Positions 8,644-15,781 of a DNA stretch of 38,723 bases are shown in pieces. Origin of the DNA: HRBIN16 sp049969495. Lineage in GTDB: Bacteria; Armatimonadota; HRBIN16. The notes below the pieces were generated by a model. The model did no database searches. It was given only the letters and a program-made list of their open reading frames with translations, and was not told the DNA's origin. The number at the start of each line of letters is the position of its first letter. Positions within the stretch are counted from its first letter, which is position 1. Made by a program: the position numbers and the translations under genes. Location: the NCBI GenBank assembly GCA_049969495.1, contig JBMFOT010000033.1, positions 1-38,723 on the forward strand, read 5' to 3'.

Positions 8644-9444
8644 ATGACGACCGTTATGTTCCCACGGCAGGAGGAGGCGATAGCACCGCCGCCGCCCAAA
8701 ATCAGCACGCGTAACCTGAACGTCTATTACGGCGATTTTCACGCTATTAAGGATGTGAGCCTGGATATTCTGCCCAACCACATTACCGCACTCATCGGCC
8801 CCTCGGGGTGCGGGAAGTCCACCTTTCTGCGCTGTCTCAACCGGATGAACGACCTGATTGAAGGAGCGCGGGTAGAAGGCTCGGTGCTGCTGGATGGGCT
8901 GGACGTCAATGACCCTCGCACGGACGTGGTGGCACTGCGACGGCGCGTGGGCATGGTGTTTCAGCGGCCGAACCCCTTCCCGATGTCCATCTACGATAAT
9001 GTGGCATACGGTCCGCGTATACATGGCATCCGGCGACGCAGTGTGCTCAATGAGATTGTGGAGCGTAGTCTGCGCCAGGCGGCGCTGTGGGATGAGGTGA
9101 AAGATAAGCTGAGGCAGTCGGCTCTGACGTTGTCTGGCGGACAGCAGCAACGGCTGTGTATCGCCCGCGTGCTGGCGGTAGAGCCTGAGGTGTTGCTGAT
9201 GGACGAACCTGCTTCTGCACTGGACCCGACCGCCACCTTCCGTATCGAGGAGCTGATGCAGGAGCTGAAAAGCCAGTACACAATTGTTATCGTCACACAT
9301 AATATGCAGCAGGCAGCGCGCGTCAGCCAGTATACGGGCTTTTTCTATAAGGGAGAGCTGTACGAGTTTGGCGAGACCGCCAAGATATTTACCACCCCTG
9401 AGCGGCGCGAGACCGAAGACTACATTCGCGGACGATTCGGCTAG
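8644..9444 (+). CDS. pstB: Phosphate ABC transporter ATP-binding protein PstB
   Basis: 266 residues from the ATG at 8644, selected because AGGAGG stands 8 bases before it; in-frame ATGs at 8581 and 8626 are possible but lack as good a site. Walker A is 'GPSGCGKST' at residues 52-60, the ABC signature is 'LSGGQQQRL' and Walker B is 'VLLMDEPASALDP'. The insert 'LNRMNDLIEGARVEG' and the C-terminal 'TGFFYKGELYEFG' are specific to PstB. It powers phosphate import by PstCA. The leading segment 'EEAIAPPPPK' is a short Pro-rich extension of no known function. Confidence 0.96.
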   Translation: MTTVMFPRQEEAIAPPPPKISTRNLNVYYGDFHAIKDVSLDILPNHITALIGPSGCGKSTFLRCLNRMNDLIEGARVEGSVLLDGLDVNDPRTDVVALRRRVGMVFQRPNPFPMSIYDNVAYGPRIHGIRRRSVLNEIVERSLRQAALWDEVKDKLRQSALTLSGGQQQRLCIARVLAVEPEVLLMDEPASALDPTATFRIEELMQELKSQYTIVIVTHNMQQAARVSQYTGFFYKGELYEFGETAKIFTTPERRETEDYIRGRFG

Positions 9445-9694
9445 AAGCGAGGTGAGTAAGGTGAACCTGCCCCACGGGAGACATGTGCTCACCGTGAGTA
9501 CGAACACAGAGCGACCGCCGAATCCTGACCGTGCGGTAAGAACCTGAAAGCCTCTTTACCACACCTGCGGTGTATCGGGTATCCTATAGATGCGGAAACC
9601 TTTGGGGGCTACCCTGCACAGATTTACAATTCCTGTACGGCATAATATAATATAGCACCTTGCTGCAGGTGAATAGAAGGAGAAAATATCTGAG
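9445..9694 (+). promoter_or_regulatory. pstB-phoU intergenic region with strong sigma-70 promoter
   Basis: A 250-base gap. Near its end is TTTACA (9623-9628), a 17-base spacer and TATAAT (9646-9651), almost perfect consensus, so phoU-yggS-sepF-proC can be transcribed apart from pstSCAB. The left part holds a 31-codon GTG-initiated frame at about 9452-9547 with weak support and no recognisable product. No clear terminator was found between pstB and the promoter. Confidence 0.7.
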
Positions 9695-10417
9695 ATGACC
9701 GTCGTACGCCATGCATTCGATGAGGAGCTACAACTGCTCCAGAACGAGCTGCTCGCGATGGGTAGCTACGTGGAGCAGATGCTGGATCAGGCTGTACAGT
9801 CCCTGTGCCATCGCGACGAGGAACTGGCAAAGGAGATCGTACGTCGTGATGATGACGTAGACGAGATGGACGTGAACATCGAGATGCATTGTCTGCGCCT
9901 GCTGGCTCTGCAACAACCGATGGCACGTGACCTGCGCCTCATCGGTACGGTGCTGAAAACCATCACCGACCTCGAGCGCATCGGGGACCACTCGGTAGAT
10001 ATCGCCAAAGCAGCGATAAAGCTGAAGGATTACCCACACGTGATTACGCTGGTGGACGTGCCGCTGATGAAGCAGAAGGTGTGCGAGATGATTCGTGGCG
10101 GGCTCGAGTCGTTCACAGAGCATAATCTCGAGCTGGCGTACGATGTGTGCGAGATGGACAACGAGGTAGATAAGCTCTACCGTCGGATGCGGCGTGCGAT
10201 TATCGCGGCGACACAAATCAACCCCGAGAACCTCGAGGCGGCAACCACCATGCTACTGGTTATCTACTACCTGGAGCGGTGTGCAGACCATGCGGTGAAC
10301 GTCGCGGAGCGCGTGGTGTTTGTAGAGACCGGGGTGCTGCGGCAGTTGGCGTTGAGCCATCGTGGCGAGTATGTGCCTGAAGAGAACAACAACGGAGACG
10401 AGATAATGGGGCAATGA
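9695..10417 (+). CDS. phoU: Phosphate transport regulator PhoU
   Basis: 240 residues made of two homologous three-helix bundles, as in all PhoU proteins. Each bundle carries a metal-binding-type E/D-x3-D motif: 'VDEMDVNIEMHCLRLLALQQ' with 'TDLERIGDHSVDIA' in the first, and 'EVDKLYRRMRR' with 'YLERCADHAVNVAE' in the second. PhoU senses Pst activity and dampens the phosphate response, normally through the PhoR/PhoB kinase pair, which is not in this window. It has its own promoter at 9623-9651, and AGGAGA lies about 12 bases before the ATG. It overlaps yggS by 4 bases (ATGA). Confidence 0.95.
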   Translation: MTVVRHAFDEELQLLQNELLAMGSYVEQMLDQAVQSLCHRDEELAKEIVRRDDDVDEMDVNIEMHCLRLLALQQPMARDLRLIGTVLKTITDLERIGDHSVDIAKAAIKLKDYPHVITLVDVPLMKQKVCEMIRGGLESFTEHNLELAYDVCEMDNEVDKLYRRMRRAIIAATQINPENLEAATTMLLVIYYLERCADHAVNVAERVVFVETGVLRQLALSHRGEYVPEENNNGDEIMGQ

Positions 10418-11091
10418 GCACCGACATCGCGCACAATGTAGCTGTAGTGCGCGAACGCATCGACCGGGCATGTGAACGTGCGGGGCGCAAAACGGAGGAA
10501 GTGACCCTCATCGCCGTATCCAAGACGGTGGATATTGCCCGCATCGAACAAGCCATCGCTGCAGGAATTGAACATTTTGGGGAGAATTACTATCAAGAAG
10601 CGCGCGAGAAAATCCCGTGCATACAGGCTCCGGTGCACTGGCATTTCATCGGGCATCTGCAGAAGAACAAGGTGCGGGGAGTAGTGCCCCTCTTTGAGTG
10701 GATACACACCGTAGACGATGAGGAACTAGCACAGGAGATTGATCGGCGGGCGCAGGCGGCAGGAAAACGGCAGCGTGTCTTGATTGAGGTAAACATCGCC
10801 CGCGAGCCGCAGAAGTTCGGGGTATCCCCAGAAGAGGTGCTGTCTCTGGCGGAGCGCATCGCGCAACTGCCTTCTGTGCAGCTGGAGGGGTTGATGGGTA
10901 TGGCTCCCCTTGTGGAGAACGCGGAGCAAGCGCGCCCCTACTTTGCCGAACTGCGCCGCCTGTTTGAGCGGCTGCCGGAAACCTGTCGCGTGCATCTGTC
11001 GATGGGAATGACACAGGACTACGAAGTGGCTATCGAAGAGGGTGCTACGATGGTGCGAATCGGCACGGCGATTTTCGGTCCGCGTGCTTAA
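10414..11091 (+). CDS. yggS: PLP homeostasis protein YggS/PLPBP
   Basis: 225 residues, the usual length of the YggS/PROSC family (alanine-racemase-like TIM barrel without the second domain). The PLP lysine is in 'LIAVSKTVDIARI', and other family motifs are 'HFGENYYQEAREK', 'HWHFIGHLQKNKV', 'GLMGMAPL' and 'LSMGMTQDYEVAIEEGATMV'. It buffers intracellular pyridoxal phosphate rather than catalysing a reaction. Start and phoU stop overlap as ATGA. In many Gram-positive-lineage genomes yggS sits directly before sepF, as here. Confidence 0.95.
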   Translation: MSTDIAHNVAVVRERIDRACERAGRKTEEVTLIAVSKTVDIARIEQAIAAGIEHFGENYYQEAREKIPCIQAPVHWHFIGHLQKNKVRGVVPLFEWIHTVDDEELAQEIDRRAQAAGKRQRVLIEVNIAREPQKFGVSPEEVLSLAERIAQLPSVQLEGLMGMAPLVENAEQARPYFAELRRLFERLPETCRVHLSMGMTQDYEVAIEEGATMVRIGTAIFGPRA

Positions 11092-11105
11092 AGGGGGGTG
11101 AGTCG

Positions 11106-11513
11106 GTGCAGGAACCGTTTGAGGAAGAGGAAGGTCGCTCGTGGTGGTCACGGCTGAAGGAGCGTCTGTTTGGTACAGGTGAGGAAGATGAAGAGGAGGG
11201 CAACACGGTCATCCGCCTCCACACCCGTCCGGCTCAGCGGGTGAGCGTGTTGTATGCCCGCACGATGGAAGACGCCCGACGTGCCGCCGATGGGCTCAAA
11301 GCGGGACACCAGCAACTGCTGAACTTCCAGTATGCGGATGCACGGGTGCGTGAGCGCGTGGTGGATTTCCTGATGGGTGTGGTGTATGCGCTGGAGGGCA
11401 CGGTGGAGCGCGTGCACGAACAGGTGTTCCTGTTTGCGCCCGCCAACGTGCAGGTAGAGATGACCAGCGTGGACGATTTCCATAACGGGTCATGGGGTGA
11501 ACGCGAGCGGTGA
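11106..11513 (+). CDS. sepF: Cell division protein SepF
   Basis: 135 residues from a GTG at 11106, with a G-rich ribosome site (AAAGGGGGGTG) just upstream. The N-terminus is acidic ('EEEEGRS'-like) with a 'WWSRLKERLF' amphipathic, membrane-binding segment. After a charged linker, residues about 45-125 form the SepF domain ('VSVLYARTMEDARRAADGL', 'RVVDFLMGVVYALEG', 'VFLFAPANVQVEM'). SepF tethers FtsZ to the membrane in lineages that often lack FtsA or use both. It overlaps proC by 4 bases (GTGA), so translation is probably coupled. Confidence 0.92.
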   Translation: MQEPFEEEEGRSWWSRLKERLFGTGEEDEEEGNTVIRLHTRPAQRVSVLYARTMEDARRAADGLKAGHQQLLNFQYADARVRERVVDFLMGVVYALEGTVERVHEQVFLFAPANVQVEMTSVDDFHNGSWGERER

Positions 11514-12322
11514 GCTTGAAAGGCAAAACCATAGCGGTGATCGGCACCGGCGCAATGGGTTCCGCGACCTGTCGCGGTCTGTTGAAAGCGAAGGCAGTAG
11601 AGCCGGAACAAATCATTGCCACCGATGTCCACCACGAGAAGGTAGAGTCGCTGGTCAAGGAGCTGGGCATCCGTTCTGCGTCGTCCAACGTAGAGGCGGC
11701 GAAGCAAGCGGATATCGTGATGTTGTGTGTCAAACCCTACCTTATCCACGATGTGGTAGAGCAGATTGCGGATGTCATCACGCCGGATAAGCTGGTTCTC
11801 TCTATCGCGGCGGGCGTGCCTATTGCTCGTATAGAGGACTTACTGCCTCCCGGCACGCCTGTTATCCGCGCCATGCCCAACACCTGTGCCATTGTGGGGG
11901 CGGGCGCAGCGGCGTACTCGCGGGGTCGATACGCTACCGAAGAACATGCTGCCGCCGCGCACGAGATTTTTACCTCTTTCGGTGAGGCGGTAGAGGTAGA
12001 GGAACATCTGCTCAACGCGGTCACCGCCATCAGCGGAAGCGGTCCCGCCTACGCCTACCTGATGATTGAGGCGCTGTCTGACGGGGGAGTGCGTGCCGGT
12101 TTGCCTCGCGATATCGCCACCTTTCTGGCAGCGCAGACATTGCTGGGCGCGGCGAAGATGGTGCTGGAGACGGGGATGCACCCCGCGCAGCTCAAGGATA
12201 TGGTGACCACTCCGGCAGGAACCACCATCGCCGCGCTGGTGGTGATGGAACGGGCAGGCGTGCGCTCCGCGCTGATTGAGGCGGTCGCCGCAGCCATCGA
12301 AAGGGCGAATGAGTTGTCCTAA
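11510..12322 (+). CDS. proC: Pyrroline-5-carboxylate reductase ProC
   Basis: 270 residues from GTG at 11510. The Rossmann NADPH motif is 'IAVIGTGAMGSATCRGLL'; the central 'RAMPNTCAIVGAGAAAYS' and the C-terminal signatures 'ISGSGPAYAYLMIEALSDGG' and 'TPAGTTIAALVVMERAGVR' are diagnostic of ProC. It catalyses the last step of proline synthesis. Coupled to sepF by a GTGA overlap; the yggS-sepF-proC order is conserved in several phyla. Its 3' end overlaps the convergent aldo/keto reductase gene by 4 bases. Confidence 0.96.
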   Translation: MSLKGKTIAVIGTGAMGSATCRGLLKAKAVEPEQIIATDVHHEKVESLVKELGIRSASSNVEAAKQADIVMLCVKPYLIHDVVEQIADVITPDKLVLSIAAGVPIARIEDLLPPGTPVIRAMPNTCAIVGAGAAAYSRGRYATEEHAAAAHEIFTSFGEAVEVEEHLLNAVTAISGSGPAYAYLMIEALSDGGVRAGLPRDIATFLAAQTLLGAAKMVLETGMHPAQLKDMVTTPAGTTIAALVVMERAGVRSALIEAVAAAIERANELS

Positions 12323-13269
12323 TTCAAGGGTGGCAACGCGCTCGCCTCGTCCAGAATCGCCTTCTCCTCCGGCGGTAGCGGTCCGCTCCACCCGTTCAGG
12401 ATGAGCTCCAGTTGCTCCATGTTGCGCGCACCGATAATCGCACAGGTTACCGCCGGGTTGCTGATTGTCCACGCGATGGCAGTTTGCACCAGCGGGCGGT
12501 CGAACCCCTTCAATACCTCTACGATGCGCTGTGCCCGCTCGATGTTGTGCGATTGCGCCCTGCGCTCCAGAAACCACCGATTTTCGGCGGCGCGGGTGCC
12601 CGGCGGTGGCGGTTCCCCTAGGCGATACTTGCCGGTGAGGATGCCTCCCGCCAGCGGGCTGTACACCATCACACCCACGCCCTCTGCCTGGCACAGGGGC
12701 AGTAACTCCATCTCTATCACGCGGTCAATCAGGTTGTAACGCGGTTGGATGCTGTCAAAGCGCGCCCAGTCGTGCTTATCGCTGAGCCACAGCGCCTTGC
12801 ACAGCTGCCACGCGGCGAAGTTAGAGCAGCCGATGTAGCGCACCTTGCCCTGACGCACGAGGTCGTTCAGGGTGGAAAGCGTCTCCTCTAACGGCGTGTT
12901 CTCGTCCCATGAGTGCACCTGATAGAGGTCAATCACGTCGGTTTGCAGACGGCGCAGGCTGGCTTCTACCTGTTGCATGATGTGGTAGCGTGACAGCCCC
13001 TCGCCATTCGGGCCTTCCGCCACCCGAGCGCGAACTTTGGTGGCGATGACCACCTTATCACGATGTGGGCGCAGTGCCTTGCCCAGAATCTGCTCCGAGC
13101 GTCCGCCCGTGTACACGTTGGCGGTATCGAAAAAGTTGATGCCCGCGTCCAGACACCGTTCCACCATGGCGATGGAGGTCTGCTCGTCTGCCTCCCCGCC
13201 AAAGGTCATACAGCCCATACATAGTTCCGAAACCCACAGACCGGTTTTGCCCAGGCGTTTGTAGTTCAT
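12319..13269 (-). CDS. Aldo/keto reductase
   Basis: 316 residues, full-length AKR TIM barrel. The catalytic tetrad is visible: Asp48 and Tyr53 in 'FFDTANVYTGG', Lys78 in 'VIATKVR' and His119 in 'DLYQVHSWD'. The NADPH-binding C-terminal segment 'VTCAIIGARNMEQLE' is present. It resembles the YajO/Tas/voltage-channel-beta-like branch; substrates cannot be predicted. AAGGAGGAGG precedes the ATG and a strong promoter lies at 13301-13330. Single transcription unit, convergent with proC. Confidence 0.93.
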   Translation of the reverse strand: MNYKRLGKTGLWVSELCMGCMTFGGEADEQTSIAMVERCLDAGINFFDTANVYTGGRSEQILGKALRPHRDKVVIATKVRARVAEGPNGEGLSRYHIMQQVEASLRRLQTDVIDLYQVHSWDENTPLEETLSTLNDLVRQGKVRYIGCSNFAAWQLCKALWLSDKHDWARFDSIQPRYNLIDRVIEMELLPLCQAEGVGVMVYSPLAGGILTGKYRLGEPPPPGTRAAENRWFLERRAQSHNIERAQRIVEVLKGFDRPLVQTAIAWTISNPAVTCAIIGARNMEQLELILNGWSGPLPPEEKAILDEASALPPLN

Positions 13270-13300
13270 CGCAAAAAGCCTCCTCCTTGTCCTCGCGCAG

Positions 13301-13330
13301 ATTGTACTGGATAAACAAGATGGGAGTCAA
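13301..13330 (-). promoter_or_regulatory. Sigma-70 promoter of the aldo/keto reductase gene
   Basis: Reverse strand: -35 TTGACT at 13330-13325, 18-base spacer, -10 TACAAT at 13306-13301. It lies about 32 bases before the ATG at 13269, leaving room for the AAGGAGGAGG site. Confidence 0.65.
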
Positions 13331-13381
13331 TCGGGATGCTTTCTTCTCTCATACGAAGACACAGAGGTGCGAAGGGTGCTT

Positions 13382-13415
13382 TAGGCTTTGCCTATGCACA
13401 TCCGCTCTGGATGTG
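13382..13415 (-). terminator. Tandem hairpins after the pseudopilin gene
   Basis: Two perfect inverted repeats follow the stop at 13419: 13397-13415 (7-base arms CACATCC/GGATGTG, 5-base loop) and 13382-13394 (TAGGC-TTT-GCCTA). There is no U-run, so these may be a factor-dependent terminator or mRNA-stabilising hairpins rather than an intrinsic terminator. Confidence 0.4.
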
Positions 13416-13418
13416 GGA

Positions 13419-14096
13419 TTACCGACGTACTTGCCCACAAGGACACTCTATCTCCTGTGTATACTCTTCTGGCACTCCGCAGAACGTGCTCAGCTGCTCT
13501 TGAGGGCAAGGTACGTCGCTTACGAAATCCCATGGAGGGCGAATAATCAAGTGAGTGCCATCTGGCAATCGGAAACAGCGAAACCCTACCTGTTTGGTAC
13601 GCACACTGCCATCCACTTTCACGCCAAGAACCTTGCCTTCATAGGAGTTCTTGGCAAAACCCAGTGCCGATGCTTCGCATGGCGTGCCGTGCAGAACGCA
13701 GTAAAACACTGTATGGTTGGCGTCGTACCGGCGCAGTATCTCAATGTGTCTTGGGGAGCTGACGTCATCGCTCAGCAGATAGAAGTAGCTCACAGGACTG
13801 GACAGGCGGCGGGTAGCGTGCGGTGAAGCTCCCCCGAAATGATCAAGAGGACACACAAAAACTTGCTTATTGCGTACGTAAGGGAATATCTGACCGATCA
13901 TCGACGGGTACTCGCCCTCGTAGTCTTCAACGTATATCTTCCATGCGAGTTGGAGCTGATGCAGATTGCTTGTGCATGGGACGGAAAGCGAATGCTGTCT
14001 CGCCCTTGCCAGTACTGGTAGCAAGAGAGCCGCGAGACCGGCGATGATGGCTATCACTATGAGCAGTTCCAGAAGAGTAAATGCTGCGCGATTCAT
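13419..14096 (-). CDS. Prepilin-type N-terminal methylation domain protein (pseudopilin)
   Basis: 225 residues. The N-terminus reads 'MNRAAFTLLELLIVIAIIAG', a class III type IV prepilin signal: short basic leader, cleavage before Phe (with Ala instead of the usual Gly at -1), Glu at +5, then a long hydrophobic helix ending in 'LLPVLARARQ', as in planctomycete/armatimonad pseudopilins. The C-terminal half contains 'VLGVKVDGSVRTKQVGF', which loosely recalls the H-X9-DG region of that group but lacks the His. Last gene of a four-gene reverse operon; its ATG overlaps the upstream stop (ATGA). Role unknown; secreted fibre or envelope scaffold are possibilities. Confidence 0.85.
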   Translation of the reverse strand: MNRAAFTLLELLIVIAIIAGLAALLLPVLARARQHSLSVPCTSNLHQLQLAWKIYVEDYEGEYPSMIGQIFPYVRNKQVFVCPLDHFGGASPHATRRLSSPVSYFYLLSDDVSSPRHIEILRRYDANHTVFYCVLHGTPCEASALGFAKNSYEGKVLGVKVDGSVRTKQVGFRCFRLPDGTHLIIRPPWDFVSDVPCPQEQLSTFCGVPEEYTQEIECPCGQVRR

Positions 14097-14572
14097 CTGT
14101 CCAGCCTCCGAGCCAACATATCAGTGAAACCGATGAGCAGCCACGTAAGCCATAAAGCAACGACCAGCGAGACGAGGTCATCCAAAGCCATCAGCAGAAT
14201 GTGCCAGTCAGAGATGAAATTCAATCCACGCCCCAAGAGTATTCCTGCAGTAACGACGACGACATTGAACCATCGCTTTCTTCGCTTTCGAGCCGGGGCA
14301 TCCAATGGCGAGGTATGTATCCAGTAGGCTACCAAGCCGATGACTACTCCTACAACGGCTGCGACATTCCAGATATGAGGAGGGGGTACCAGAACGAAGC
14401 TCGCGGGCACTTCGGCAAAGGCACGTGGCTGATGAGAGACCACCGAAATCAGCCAATCCTTGAGGATCTGAGACAACCGCAAGGCAATGTAACCCGCGTA
14501 CTGCCCGATCATGCCCGCAAGCAGCGCCCATAATCCTCCCTCTATACTGCGTGAGCCCGCGATACCTTTCAT
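14093..14572 (-). CDS. Unrecognised four-TM membrane protein
   Basis: 159 residues from the ATG at 14572, chosen because GGAGAGGAGGGGG stands directly upstream; a longer frame from 14653 would run into the preceding gene. I do not recognise the family. Four hydrophobic segments can be seen: 'GLWALLAGMIGQYAGYIAL', 'VAAVVGVVIGLVAYWI', 'WFNVVVVTAGILLGRGL' and 'LVSLVVALWLTWLLIGF', with a basic loop ('PARKRRKRW') between the second and third, so the inner loop is probably cytoplasmic. It overlaps the pseudopilin by 4 bases and follows the Cys-rich gene by 14 bases, so it belongs to the sigma-factor operon. It could act as a regulator or assembly partner; nothing shows which. Confidence 0.65.
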   Translation of the reverse strand: MKGIAGSRSIEGGLWALLAGMIGQYAGYIALRLSQILKDWLISVVSHQPRAFAEVPASFVLVPPPHIWNVAAVVGVVIGLVAYWIHTSPLDAPARKRRKRWFNVVVVTAGILLGRGLNFISDWHILLMALDDLVSLVVALWLTWLLIGFTDMLARRLDR

Positions 14573-14586
14573 ATCCCCCTCCTCTC

Positions 14587-15012
14587 CTAAACTACGGGCA
14601 CTGTTGCGGTGTGGTTCGGTACGCAGTATATCTGGTATCGGTTGCGTGGGCAAGGAGGCTCAGGAGTTGCATCCTGCTCGTAACAGCAATCCCACGGTTG
14701 CCACTGTCCGCAGGTGACCAAAAAGTACCCCGTCCCCATATCCCACCAGCACTTGTTGCGCTGGCGCAGGTAATCAGCACGGCTACCCAACCACCCGTCG
14801 CAGTCACTATTCACCACACGTTGGCACCACTGGTCCGGTGTCGTGAAGTCGCTACCTTGTAGCGGACATGTCACGATAACACCAGTCGGCATGAAAAGGT
14901 TCAGTGCCCAAGCATACGGATTTGTTATCGCGGACATTTGGCTTGTACCACCACATCCTTCTCGCTGAGCCTCATGGCGGTAGATCGCTGTCCCCGCCAG
15001 TAGGGGTATCAT
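14587..15012 (-). CDS. Cys-rich hypothetical protein, signal sequence apparently out of frame
   Basis: 141 residues from the ATG at 15012, which overlaps the sigma-factor stop as ATGA. No family recognised. It has 10 cysteines, several Trp and C-C/C-x-x-type patterns ('WCQRVV', 'DCCYEQ', 'PPCPRNRYQIYC'), suggesting a disulfide-rich exported domain, yet this start gives only a poor export signal. In the -1 related frame an ATG at 15067, preceded by AAGGAGG, encodes a hydrophobic leader ('MLHRMLVRTLLLLAVLGG') that would join this protein exactly if the G8 run at 15013-15020 had seven Gs, giving one 159-residue secreted protein. The annotated start is therefore provisional: sequencing error, phase variation or frameshifting are alternatives. 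Confidence 0.5.
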   Translation of the reverse strand: MIPLLAGTAIYRHEAQREGCGGTSQMSAITNPYAWALNLFMPTGVIVTCPLQGSDFTTPDQWCQRVVNSDCDGWLGSRADYLRQRNKCWWDMGTGYFLVTCGQWQPWDCCYEQDATPEPPCPRNRYQIYCVPNHTATVPVV

Positions 15013-15605
15013 CCCCCCCCAGCACTGCCAGAAGTAGCAGAGTCCTCACCAACATCCTGTGAAGCATGGTTGTTTTGCGCCTCCTTATCGCCGGTTTCTA
15101 TAATATTAATCCCCAGCGTAGACCAAAAAGTTGTTTCTTGTTGCAGAGCCTTGCGTAGGATTGCAATCCCTTTATAGTAGCGTGCTTTAACTGTGCCCTC
15201 AGGGCATGATGTTAAAGCGCTTATCTCCGGGAATGTGTAGCCTTCAACTACTTTCATCTCCACAATTTCCCGTAAATTTGGAGGAAGTTCGCTCAGCTTG
15301 CTTATCAGATCTGGTTTCTTTACACTATCCTCAGGCGTTTGGGCAAGCACGACATAGCTTGCATAACGCCTCAGCAGTTCTGAATATCTGCGCAACTGCG
15401 CGAAGTAATCGGACAGTGTAGACTTTATAAGGTGTGCTACCAAGTGGGGTTGAGCAGAGGTATCATCCCATGGCGCTACTCCTCTAATTTGAAAATAGGA
15501 TATGGCTACCTCTTGACAGAGGTCTTCGATATCGTTGCTACTTACCCCGCCACTGCGGAAGACTGCGCGAACCCGTTGGCGCCACAACCTCTCTGCTGTG
15601 TGCAT
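15009..15605 (-). CDS. Divergent ECF-like RNA polymerase sigma factor
   Basis: 198 residues from the ATG at 15605, chosen for the AAGGAGG 10 bases upstream; an ATG at 15671 gives a longer form without such a site. Region 2 is recognisable but divergent ('DIEDLCQEVAISYFQ'), and region 4 is clear ('LSELPPNLREIVEMKVVEGY' followed by 'FPEISALTSCPEGTVKARYY'), a helix-turn-helix for the -35 element. The Ser/Gly/Asp-rich C-terminal tail overlaps the leader of the next gene. No anti-sigma with a zinc finger accompanies it; the downstream genes encode a Cys-rich protein, a four-TM protein and a pseudopilin. It probably drives its own operon in response to an unknown cue. Confidence 0.82.
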   Translation of the reverse strand: MHTAERLWRQRVRAVFRSGGVSSNDIEDLCQEVAISYFQIRGVAPWDDTSAQPHLVAHLIKSTLSDYFAQLRRYSELLRRYASYVVLAQTPEDSVKKPDLISKLSELPPNLREIVEMKVVEGYTFPEISALTSCPEGTVKARYYKGIAILRKALQQETTFWSTLGINIIETGDKEAQNNHASQDVGEDSATSGSAGGG

Positions 15606-15781
15606 CTTATCCTGCCTCCTTCCCGGGCACTGACAAAAAGCAACGATCAGCAATGTCGTTATACTTACCATGTTTGCTGATTATCTTCGATATCTTTTCG
15701 CTTGCCTCCTGCTGATGCTGTTTGAAACCTCAAGAGGAGAGAGCTGTATCTCCTTTCTGTGAACGTACCTTTGCGAGGGTT

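Noticed and set aside
8557..9507. 316-codon reverse frame
   Set aside because: Antisense to pstB with all its Walker motifs; His/Gln/Arg-rich shadow translation.
9452..9547. 31-codon GTG-started frame between pstB and phoU
   Set aside because: No good ribosome site, no recognisable product, and no conserved character; mentioned only in the intergenic entry.
11840..12694. 284-codon reverse frame spanning proC and the AKR
   Set aside because: Crosses the 3' ends of two real genes; the reverse part is out of frame with the AKR, and Gly/Arg-rich.
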